In this document: positions 1 through 5,335 of the stretch, piece after piece
Layout of the letters: every line of letters begins with the position of its first letter
Position numbering within the stretch: position 1 is the first letter of the stretch
NCBI GenBank assembly: GCA_902494135.1
Contig: CABUSE010000075.1
Location: 1 to 6,743, forward strand
DNA: 6,743 nt
Source of the DNA: an uncultured Collinsella sp.
GTDB taxonomy: Bacteria; Actinomycetota; Coriobacteriia; Coriobacteriales; Coriobacteriaceae
Reading direction: 5' to 3'
Position numbers and translations under genes: made by a program
The notes under the pieces: model-generated
Database searches by the model: none
What the model was told of the DNA's origin: nothing
Seen by the model: the letters and a program-made list of their open reading frames with translations, nothing else

Positions 1-31
1 GGCAAAAGCCACAACCTTTAAAGGGGGAAGC

Positions 32-1057
32 ATGAAACAGTACACGGTTGCTATTTTGGGCGCGACGGGAGCCGTGGGCACCCAGATGCTCGAGTGCCTT
101 AACGAGCAGGAGTTCCCAGTTGGTAAGCTCAAGCTGCTGGCAAGTGCACGCTCCGCGGGCAAGACCGTTGAGTTCCGCGGCGAGCAGATCGTGATTGAGG
201 AAGCTTGCCCCGAGGCCTTTGAGGGCTGCGACATCGTGCTCGGCGCTGCCGGCGACGATATCGCCAAGGAGCTGCTGCCCGAGGCCGTCAAGCGCGGTGC
301 CGTCGTGGTCGACAACAGCCATGCCTTCCGTATGGATCCCGAGGTACCGCTGGTCGTGCCCGAGATCAATGCCGACGATATCAAGTGGCATCACGGCCTT
401 ATCGCCAATCCCAACTGCGCGACCATCATCGGCCTGGTTCCCACGTGGCCGTTGCATCAGCTCGCCGGCGTGAAGCGCATGATCGTGTCCACGTATCAGG
501 CAGCTTCGGGCGCCGGTGCCCCCGGTATGGCCGAGCTCGAGGCTCAGCTGGCCGCCCTGGGCCGCGGCGAGGAGATTCCCGAGCCGCGCGCGTTTGCCGC
601 CCAGCTGGCGAGTAACCTGATTCCGCAGATTGGCGGCGTCAAGGAGGAGGGCTTTACCTCCGAGGAGATGAAGCTACAAAACGAGGGCCGCAAGATTATG
701 CATCTGCCCGAGCTGCGCGTGAACTGCACCTGTGTGCGCGTGCCCGTGCTGCGCTCGCACTCCGAGAGCATTACGCTCGAGTTCGAGCGTGACATCACGG
801 TCGAGGAGGCCCGTGTTGCGCTGGCTTCTGCCCCGGGTGTCAAGCTGGTTGACGATATGGCTGCCGAGGATGCACACGACCGCTTCCCCATGCCGATGGA
901 CACCTCCGACCAGGACCTGATTTGGGTCGGTCGTGTGCGCCGCGACATCTCGAACCCCGAGGCTGCGCGCGGCATCACTTTCTGGTGCTGCGGTGACCAA
1001 ATCCGTAAGGGCGCGGCAACCAACGCCGTCCAGATCGCTAAGCTGCTCTGCGAGTAG
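32..1057 (+). CDS. asd: Aspartate-semialdehyde dehydrogenase
   Basis: This enzyme reduces L-aspartyl-4-phosphate to L-aspartate 4-semialdehyde with NADPH. It is the branch-point step toward lysine/diaminopimelate, threonine and methionine, and acts in the cytoplasm. The 341-residue length is normal for the family. The N-terminal Rossmann fold opens with AILGATGAVG (residues 8-16 carry the NADP-binding GATGAVG). The catalytic cysteine is C129 in NPNCATI, followed by STYQAASGAG (153-162; Q156 is in the substrate pocket). CVRVPVLRSHSE (234-245) holds the conserved Arg and the catalytic-type H243. The ATG is preceded by a strong AAAGGGGG ribosome binding site (about 20-27), which supports this start. 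Codons are rich in C/G at third positions. No partner gene is seen downstream on the same strand until ogt, 455 nt away, so asd probably ends its transcript near the palindrome that follows. The family call is very secure. Confidence 0.97.
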   Translation: MKQYTVAILGATGAVGTQMLECLNEQEFPVGKLKLLASARSAGKTVEFRGEQIVIEEACPEAFEGCDIVLGAAGDDIAKELLPEAVKRGAVVVDNSHAFRMDPEVPLVVPEINADDIKWHHGLIANPNCATIIGLVPTWPLHQLAGVKRMIVSTYQAASGAGAPGMAELEAQLAALGRGEEIPEPRAFAAQLASNLIPQIGGVKEEGFTSEEMKLQNEGRKIMHLPELRVNCTCVRVPVLRSHSESITLEFERDITVEEARVALASAPGVKLVDDMAAEDAHDRFPMPMDTSDQDLIWVGRVRRDISNPEAARGITFWCCGDQIRKGAATNAVQIAKLLCE

Positions 1058-1071
1058 CGGTTGACCTGTCC

Positions 1072-1201
1072 GGCGGGGGCCGGGCTTAGTTTTCAGAACG
1101 TCCTCGACCATGTGTGGCGCCTTGTCCTGCTCCTTCGGAGCTGCGGACAAGGCGCCACACTGGTCTGCGGAGTGTTCTGAAAACTAAGCCCGGCCCCCGC
1201 C
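1072..1201. repeat. 130-nt nested palindrome (giant hairpin), possible MITE-like element or terminator
   Basis: The outer arms, 1072-1099 and 1174-1201, are perfect reverse complements over 28 bp. Inside them, GACCA 1106-1110 pairs with TGGTC 1161-1165. The arms 1112-1127 and 1145-1160 then pair perfectly over 16 bp (core GGCGCC). The tip is GCTCC-TTC-GGAGC (1129-1141). Only about 1100-1105 and 1166-1173 form an internal loop. The element lies 14 nt after the asd stop codon. No T-run follows either arm, so a classic intrinsic terminator is not obvious, although such a stem could stall transcription or protect the asd mRNA 3' end. Near-identical short sequences flank it (GCGGTTGAC 1057-1065 and GCGGTGAC 1203-1210), weakly suggesting an insertion duplication. 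What is seen is the structure; its function is unknown. Confidence 0.9.
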
Positions 1202-1321
1202 TGCGGTGACGCTGCTGCGAGCGGTCTGCGATGGGGCCGTTGTTGGTTGGGGCCGCTGGGCTGATGTGGGGGTGCGTGGCTGTTGCGGGCCCTGGTCCCG
1301 GCGGCGGCCTCGGCGCTTCGC
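1202..1321 (+). other. G-run-rich non-coding stretch
   Basis: No convincing gene is seen here. The top strand has G-runs at 1233-1236, 1249-1252, 1258-1260 and 1268-1272, with spacers of 12, 5 and 7 nt. That is a loose match to a G-quadruplex pattern. Open frames cross the stretch on both strands, but they are typical of GC-rich DNA and show no family resemblance. Confidence 0.35.
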
Positions 1322-1470
1322 GCCTGCCGCCTTTGGGGACTGTGGGGCGCGGCCGGCAGCTGCGGCGCGTTGCGCCTGCTGCCTGCGGGGACTTTGGGGT
1401 CGTGCGGCAGCTGCGGCGTTGCACGCCTGCTGCCTTGGGTGACTTTGGGGTCGATTGGGGTTGTCTGCAC
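1322..1470. repeat. Degenerate tandem repeat, three copies, period about 51 nt
   Basis: Three successive units begin at 1322, 1374 and 1425 (lengths 52, 51 and about 46). Each opens with GCCTGC(C/T)GCCT, continues through GGGGACT(G/T)TGGGG or a close variant, and the first two carry GGCAGCTGCGGCG before the next unit; the third is decayed at its end. The GCAGCTGC core is itself palindromic. Because 51 is a multiple of three, the lower strand reads a repeating peptide of the form PKSPQAAGATRRSCR. However, no start site, domain or partner gene supports translation, so I treat this as a non-coding repeat that ends just before the ogt promoter region. Confidence 0.75.
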
Positions 1471-1485
1471 AATTCGCGGTATTAT
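1458..1485 (+). promoter_or_regulatory. Possible ogt promoter
   Basis: A -10-like TATTAT (1480-1485) lies 27 nt before the GTG of the alkyltransferase. A weak -35-like GGGTTG (1458-1463) sits 16 nt upstream; TTGTCT at 1461 would be too close (13 nt). The A/T-rich box stands out from very GC-rich surroundings. This is a prediction by eye. Confidence 0.35.
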
Positions 1486-1512
1486 GGTGCGGAGTTTTGA
1501 AAGGAGCCGCTG

Positions 1513-2091
1513 GTGGTCACGACGACATTTGCCTCGCCTTTGGGCGAAATCTTGCTTGCCGCTGATGGCCGCGGTCTGACGGGGCTTTGGTTTGAGGGAC
1601 AGGAGCACTTTGGCTCCACGCTTCTCAAAGAAGATCCCGAACATGTTGAAGGCGCCGATGCAGTTTCTGGTGCTGGCGGCATGTCGTCGGTGAGTCCGGC
1701 AAATGGTGCGGCGTCTTCGGTGCTTGAGCGTTCCTGGGCTTGGCTGAATGCTTATTTTGCGGGGCAGGAGCCTCGGTTTACGCCGCCGTTGCATATGATT
1801 GGCACGGCATTTCAGCGTGAGGTTTGGTTTGAGCTGCTCTCTATCCCGCGTGGCGAGGTCGCTACGTATGGCGAGATCGCTCAGCGCGTTGCGGCTCGAC
1901 ATCGTGTGCCGGGAAACGAGGCACCTGTTGTGTCTCCTCGTGCGGTGGGGGCTGCGGTCGCGCGTAATCCCATTTCGATTATTGTGCCGTGCCATCGCGT
2001 GGTTGCCGCCGACGGGTCGCTCAACGGATATGCCGGCGGGCTTGATCGCAAGGAGTGGCTGCTTCGGCTTGAGGGCGCGTACGAGGAATAA
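1513..2091 (+). CDS. ogt: Methylated-DNA--[protein]-cysteine S-methyltransferase (Ogt/MGMT type)
   Basis: This suicide DNA-repair protein transfers O6-alkyl groups from guanine (and O4 from thymine) to its own cysteine. The active site is IVPCHRVV, with C160 and H161 (codon at 1990-1992). The downstream NGYAGGLDRKEWLLRLE matches the family's conserved C-terminus. The DNA-binding part is FQREVWFELLSIPRGEVATYGEIAQRV (about 100-126). RAVGAAVARNP (143-153) supplies the recognition helix and its arginine. The start is GTG, chosen because AAAGGAG (1500-1506) lies 6 nt before it and the N-terminus aligns well. The length of 192 residues is somewhat longer than usual, because of a Gly/Ala/Ser-rich linker at about 46-70 and a longer loop at about 128-142. 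T-ending codons (GTT, CGT, GCT) are more common than in asd or the ABC genes, hinting at weaker expression or different ancestry. It converges with the CLC gene. Confidence 0.95.
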   Translation: MVTTTFASPLGEILLAADGRGLTGLWFEGQEHFGSTLLKEDPEHVEGADAVSGAGGMSSVSPANGAASSVLERSWAWLNAYFAGQEPRFTPPLHMIGTAFQREVWFELLSIPRGEVATYGEIAQRVAARHRVPGNEAPVVSPRAVGAAVARNPISIIVPCHRVVAADGSLNGYAGGLDRKEWLLRLEGAYEE

Positions 2092-2130
2092 CGCTCGAAC
2101 ACTTTGAATAACTAGGACGCCGTGAAAGAA

Positions 2131-2254
2131 CGGGACACGCTTTCCGAATGGAGGCTCAGACGGAAACTACGTCCCGGAATTCCGTTTTAAAGCGGGACAC
2201 GCTTTCCGAATGGCGTCCCAAGCGGAAACCGTGTCCCGGAATACAGCCTCAGAG
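2131..2254. repeat. Tandem 62-nt repeat of hairpin units between convergent genes
   Basis: Two 62-nt units (2131-2192 and 2193-2254) both start with CGGGACACGCTTTCCG (2131-2146 and 2193-2208). Each contains an inverted arm, CGGAAACTACGTCCCG (2161-2176) or CGGAAACCGTGTCCCG (2223-2238). In unit 2 the arms pair at 15 of 16 positions around a 14-nt loop; in unit 1 about 12 of 16 pair. A decayed fifth arm, ending GTTTCCG, is visible at 2255-2270. The block fills the space between the ogt stop and the CLC stop, so it may serve as a bidirectional terminator or as a dispersed palindromic repeat that settled there. No long T-run accompanies the stems. Confidence 0.8.
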
Positions 2255-2297
2255 TGGGGCGTCGTTTCCGGTTGAGACCACCTGCTTGGACATCTTT

Positions 2298-3548
2298 CTA
2301 CGCCCGCTCCTGCAGGGCGTAGATCGATTTGTCCATGTTGAACAGATAAGCCACAACGCAGACGATAAAGAACGCCGGCAGATTACCGAAACCGAAGACC
2401 TCGCAGCCAATGAGGATCGGCGCGAGCAGCGTGTTGGTGGCGCCGCCAAAGACGGCGGCGTATCCCAGCGCGGCGCAAAGTTCGACGGGCATGCCGAGGA
2501 TTCCGGCGAGCACGACGCCAAGGCTCGCTCCGATGGAGAACAACGGCGTCACCTCGCCACCCTGATATCCTGCGGCAAGCGTGGTAATGGTGAGTGCGAA
2601 TTTGAGCGCCCAGTCCCAAGGCATGATGGCGTCCTTGCCGTCACCGTTGAGCGCTGCCGATATCAGGTTGGTACCAAGTCCGCAGTATCGCCCCTGCCAC
2701 AGTGCGAACAGAATCGCTGATAGCGCGATGCCCATAACGGCGATTCGTACATAGGGGTTGGGGAGCAGTCGCGCCGCAAGGGTCTTGGCGTGGGCAAGGC
2801 ACCAGGCAAAGGCGCCGCCTACCATGCCAAACGCGATACCCAGCACCGCAAGCCGTCCAAGACCGGGGAGATCAAGCGCGTATGAGGCGACAACGGCGAC
2901 TTCGAACTTCTCGAGTCCCAGGGCGCCGGAGGTCATACTTGCGGCGAGCGAGGCCGTAAGCGCGGGAAACAGCGCGCGGTATTCCATGCGTCCTGCGACC
3001 AGTACTTCGATAGCAAAGACCGTGGCAGCAAGAGGCGTTCGAAAGAGCCCGGCAAAGCCAGCGGCCATACCAATGAGCAAAAACGTGTTGCCGGGGTTTC
3101 GGAAAGGTAGACGCCTGCCGATCCAGTGCGAGACGGTTGCACCAATCTGCACGGCCACGCCCTCGCGCCCCGCACTGCCGCCAAAGAGGTGCGTCCCCCA
3201 CGTGCTCAACATAATGAGCGGCACCAAACGCGGGGAGATGGCGTCCTCGCGTCCGTGACCTACGTCAAATACCAGGCTCATGCCCCGATCGGTGCCTTTG
3301 CCCCAGGTGCGGTAGGAAAATACGATGGCAAAGCCCATGAGGGCGAGGAAGGGAAGGAGCAGTGTGATGTGTTCGTCGCGGAAGGCGCCGATTGCCAGAA
3401 GCACGCGTCCAAAGAGTGCGCAGATGGCGCCAACGATGATGCCGATAGGGATTCCGACGGCACCCATAAGCACGAGGCCGCTATAGGTGTTGAGCAAGCG
3501 TTTGATTCTGCTCGATACGTTGCTTTCCGACATTTTGTTTTCCGACAC
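2298..3548 (-). CDS. CLC-family anion/proton antiporter, probably fluoride-type (CLC-F)
   Basis: This is an integral membrane transporter of the CLC superfamily, 416 residues and hydrophobic almost throughout. FGGSAGREGVAVQIG (122-136) is the CLC filter motif, with gating glutamate E129. In chloride CLCs it reads GREGP; here the proline is replaced by valine. GYQGGEVTPLFSIGASLG (327-344) replaces the chloride-type GxFxP motif. RGMSLVFD (88-95) takes the place of GSGIPE and puts M90 where fluoride-type CLCs carry Met or Asn. SIYALQ near the C-terminus offers Y410 as the central tyrosine. These traits are those I associate with fluoride/proton antiporters, which expel toxic F-; the substrate is inferred. 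The start is GTG (3546-3548), with AAGAGAG just upstream; an ATG five codons later (3531-3533) is an alternative, as the encoded MSENK/MSESN is a small duplication. I saw no fluoride riboswitch upstream. Confidence 0.93.
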   Translation of the reverse strand: MSENKMSESNVSSRIKRLLNTYSGLVLMGAVGIPIGIIVGAICALFGRVLLAIGAFRDEHITLLLPFLALMGFAIVFSYRTWGKGTDRGMSLVFDVGHGREDAISPRLVPLIMLSTWGTHLFGGSAGREGVAVQIGATVSHWIGRRLPFRNPGNTFLLIGMAAGFAGLFRTPLAATVFAIEVLVAGRMEYRALFPALTASLAASMTSGALGLEKFEVAVVASYALDLPGLGRLAVLGIAFGMVGGAFAWCLAHAKTLAARLLPNPYVRIAVMGIALSAILFALWQGRYCGLGTNLISAALNGDGKDAIMPWDWALKFALTITTLAAGYQGGEVTPLFSIGASLGVVLAGILGMPVELCAALGYAAVFGGATNTLLAPILIGCEVFGFGNLPAFFIVCVVAYLFNMDKSIYALQERA

Positions 3549-3618
3549 TTGCTCTCTTGATAGAAAAAGAGCTGGAGTTGCGCATCGTTGAGAGGCTTTC
3601 CAGCTTTAGCAAAACAAA

Positions 3619-3645
3619 CTTATAAGATGCGACGGGCCGCGTCAA
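3619..3645 (-). promoter_or_regulatory. Possible promoter of the CLC gene
   Basis: On the lower strand, TTGACG (3640-3645) is a good -35 match, followed after 15 nt by the -10-like TATAAG (3619-3624). The spacing is a little short. It lies about 70 nt before the GTG start and after the end of the GyrI-like gene, so the CLC gene may be transcribed independently of its upstream neighbour. Confidence 0.45.
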
Positions 3646-3718
3646 GATAATTACCGGACGGCCTAGGAGGCGGCTGGTTGGCTGGCTTAAAACCTAGCGC
3701 GTGAAATGACGCTCCACG

Positions 3719-4357
3719 CTATTCAGCGCGCTTGATAGGACGACGAACCACGGTCTCTAGTTTCTCCGGCGCACACTTGCGTGGATCGGAGAGATAGATT
3801 TCGTGATGTAAACGGGTATCTGAGAAGTCGGGGACATAGCCCTGCTCGGTCGTGTATTCATGCATAGCGTTTACGGTCGCCGGTTCGTTGTCGTAGGGCC
3901 CGGTGTGCATGCATTGAACGCAGAGACCCTCGTCAACTTTAAGCAGCTCGACGGTGGAAAAGTCCAGTTTCTTTTTGGTCGTGGCTTCCGCGACTGCCCA
4001 GTCAAAGTCATCTCGGGTGACGAAATCGGGCAGGCGGATGCACGAGATGAAGTTGAAATCGTCTTTGCGTACATAATCGATGTCGTCGCTCGGGGAGTTT
4101 TGCCACCAGAAACCCTCGAGCGGCGGTACCACAAAGTCGAAATAGCCCTCGATACTCCTTGAGCCTTTCTTCGACATCTTGACGGTATAGGCGATGCCGT
4201 AAAGCAGCGGCGGGGCGTTTTGATACTCGCCACCTTCGGTATTTGGGTCGCCCTTTTCGCGAACGGCTACGTAGCTCATAGGCGGGACAGTTACGATGCT
4301 CGGCTTGCTTGCAGGTTTGTAGAGCTCCTTGCATTCCTTCTTAAAGTCGAACGCCAT
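3719..4357 (-). CDS. Stand-alone GyrI-like domain protein
   Basis: This 212-residue cytoplasmic protein belongs to the GyrI-like small-molecule-binding group (COG4832-like by my reading). There is no N-terminal DNA-binding domain, so it is not a MerR/AraC-type regulator. The two-lobed SHS2/GyrI fold is suggested by LYGIAYTVKMSKKG (52-65), GYFDFVVPPLEGFWW (71-85, with W84-W85), MHTGPYDNEPATVNAMHEY (150-168) and HHEIYLSDPRK (184-194, E186), followed by APEKLETVVRRPI. Some stand-alone GyrI-like proteins are reported to hydrolyse cyclopropanoid DNA-alkylating toxins using conserved Trp/Glu residues; E. coli GyrI (SbmC) instead protects gyrase. Which applies here is unknown. The ATG is preceded by AAAGGGGG (4363-4370), a strong ribosome binding site. 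A LexA-like palindrome sits in its promoter. The CLC gene follows on the same strand after 170 nt. Confidence 0.9.
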   Translation of the reverse strand: MAFDFKKECKELYKPASKPSIVTVPPMSYVAVREKGDPNTEGGEYQNAPPLLYGIAYTVKMSKKGSRSIEGYFDFVVPPLEGFWWQNSPSDDIDYVRKDDFNFISCIRLPDFVTRDDFDWAVAEATTKKKLDFSTVELLKVDEGLCVQCMHTGPYDNEPATVNAMHEYTTEQGYVPDFSDTRLHHEIYLSDPRKCAPEKLETVVRRPIKRAE

Positions 4358-4403
4358 GTTGGCCCCCTTTCTGCGTATTGGCCTGCTCAGATAGCGGAAT
4401 CAT

Positions 4404-4409
4404 ATCATA
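4404..4409 (-). promoter_or_regulatory. Probable -10 box of the GyrI-like gene
   Basis: The lower strand reads TATGAT here, 46 nt upstream of the ATG. No good -35 hexamer is found 16-18 nt further upstream; that space is occupied by the palindrome at 4414-4427. Confidence 0.45.
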
Positions 4410-4413
4410 GAAA

Positions 4414-4427
4414 CGAACAGCTGTTCG
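4414..4427. promoter_or_regulatory. Putative LexA/SOS box
   Basis: CGAACAGCTGTTCG is a perfect 14-nt palindrome matching the Gram-positive/actinobacterial LexA operator core GAAC-N4-GTTC, with outer C and G. It starts 4 nt upstream of the -10-like box of the GyrI-like gene, a position from which bound LexA would block RNA polymerase. Derepression after DNA damage is therefore expected. The match to the operator pattern is seen; LexA binding is inferred. Confidence 0.6.
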
Positions 4428-4432
4428 AATGA

Positions 4433-4481
4433 TTTGGCTGACAGATTGAGATGCGTGCGTTGTGTTTGGCTGTCGGTCTGA
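4433..4481. repeat. Imperfect direct repeat in the divergent intergenic region
   Basis: TTTGGCTGACAGATTGA (4433-4449) recurs as TTTGGCTGTCGGTCTGA (4465-4481), 13 of 17 identical with a 32-nt spacing, about three helical turns. It could be paired sites for a regulator of the flanking genes, or chance. The rest of the stretch to about 4538 shows nothing recognisable. Confidence 0.3.
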
Positions 4482-4545
4482 CCCCGTCGATGATGTCTCT
4501 GCCTCCCCGGCGCCTCATCTATAGCTACCGTTTCCCCATATAAAA

Positions 4546-4578
4546 CCTGCCAAAATTAACCTGTCCCTTTTTGGTAGG
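4546..4578. repeat. Inverted repeat upstream of the ABC operon
   Basis: CCTGCCAAAA (4546-4555) and TTTTGGTAGG (4569-4578) form a 10-bp stem, with one G-T wobble, around a 13-nt loop. It follows a TATAAA box (4539-4544) and ends 50 nt before the ATPase start. It could be an operator, a leader hairpin or a small terminator of an upstream transcript. Confidence 0.45.
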
Positions 4579-4595
4579 TGCGAAATGGGTAATAC
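4568..4595 (+). promoter_or_regulatory. Possible promoter of the ABC operon
   Basis: TAATAC (4590-4595) is a fair -10 box, with TTTTTG (4568-4573) 16 nt upstream as a weak -35. An alternative -10 is TATAAA at 4539-4544, but no acceptable -35 was found for it. If the downstream promoter is used, the right arm of the inverted repeat at 4546-4578 would overlap the -35 region, as expected for an operator. Confidence 0.3.
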
Positions 4596-4628
4596 TAAAG
4601 AGTTATCCGACCAGATGGGAATTAATCG

Positions 4629-5330
4629 ATGGCCTATATCGAATTCAAAGACGTCATCAAAGCATACGGCGAGGGTGACGCCCGCATTCATGCGCTCGAC
4701 GGCGCGAGCTTTACGGTCGAGCGCGGCGAGCTCGCCATCATTCTGGGTGCTTCGGGTGCCGGCAAGACCACGGCGCTCAACATCCTGGGCGGCATGGATA
4801 CGGCGACCTCCGGCACCGTGACGGTGGACGGGCGCGACGTGAGCTCCGCCAATGAGGCGCAGCTCGTGGAATACCGCCGCGCCGACGTCGGCTTTGTCTT
4901 CCAGTTCTACAATCTGGTCCCCAACTTGACGGCGCTCGAAAACGTCGAGCTCGCAGCTCAGATTTGCCCCGATTCGCTCGATGCCGAACAGACGCTTCGC
5001 CAGGTTGGCCTGGGCGAGCGCCTCGCCAACTTCCCCGCGCAGCTTTCGGGCGGCGAGCAGCAGCGCGTGTCCATTGCCCGCGCACTGGCCAAGAACCCCA
5101 AGCTGCTTTTATGCGACGAGCCCACGGGTGCACTCGACTACAAAACTGGCAAGCAGATCTTGCAGCTGCTGCAGGATACCTGTCGCAAGCAGGGCATCAC
5201 GGTCATTATCATCACCCATAACTCCGCGCTGGCGCCCATGGCCGATCGCTTGATTCGCTTTAAGAACGGTCGCGTGGAGAGCGAGACGGTCCAGCAAAAT
5301 CCCGTGCCTATCGAGACGATCGAGTGGTAG
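4629..5330 (+). CDS. ABC transporter ATP-binding protein (MacB/LolD/FtsE-like family)
   Basis: This is the cytoplasmic ATPase that powers the permease encoded next to it. All canonical motifs are present in 233 residues: Walker A GASGAGKT (40-47, K46), Q-loop VFQFYNL (Q92), signature LSGGEQQR (139-146), Walker B LLLCDEP (D163, E164) and the switch histidine in ITHN (H197). The order, size and YNLVPNLTALENVELA segment match the lipoprotein/antimicrobial-peptide exporter class (COG1136-like). The ATG is chosen because the protein begins MAYIEFKDVIKAY, in register with the family; the ribosome binding site is a modest GGGA (4617-4620). An upstream ATG at 4585 is in another frame. Only 5 nt separate its stop from the permease start, so the two are almost surely co-transcribed and probably translationally coupled. 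The substrate cannot be told from the sequence. Confidence 0.95.
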   Translation: MAYIEFKDVIKAYGEGDARIHALDGASFTVERGELAIILGASGAGKTTALNILGGMDTATSGTVTVDGRDVSSANEAQLVEYRRADVGFVFQFYNLVPNLTALENVELAAQICPDSLDAEQTLRQVGLGERLANFPAQLSGGEQQRVSIARALAKNPKLLLCDEPTGALDYKTGKQILQLLQDTCRKQGITVIIITHNSALAPMADRLIRFKNGRVESETVQQNPVPIETIEW

Positions 5331-5335
5331 CGCCC

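Noticed and set aside
1100..1174. tRNA or other structured RNA gene inside the palindrome
   Set aside because: The fold is a single long hairpin, with no cloverleaf, anticodon arm or CCA end.
1072..1201. CRISPR-like or insertion-sequence interpretation of the palindrome
   Set aside because: There are no repeat-spacer units and no transposase frame inside. Only a nested hairpin is present.
1093..1995. A 300-codon open frame on the lower strand, antisense to ogt and across the repeats
   Set aside because: It lies opposite a clear alkyltransferase gene, has no recognisable domain, and its Arg/Pro/Ser-rich composition is typical of GC-rich shadow frames.
2148..2720. A 190-codon open frame on the upper strand across the hairpin repeats and the CLC 3' end
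   Set aside because: Its first part is translated repeat DNA and the rest is antisense to the CLC gene. The composition is highly charged and low complexity.
3549..3718. Fluoride riboswitch in the CLC leader
   Set aside because: I looked on the lower strand for the conserved GGCGATGG and CTGATG...CCTAC-type segments and found neither. A covariance search would be decisive.
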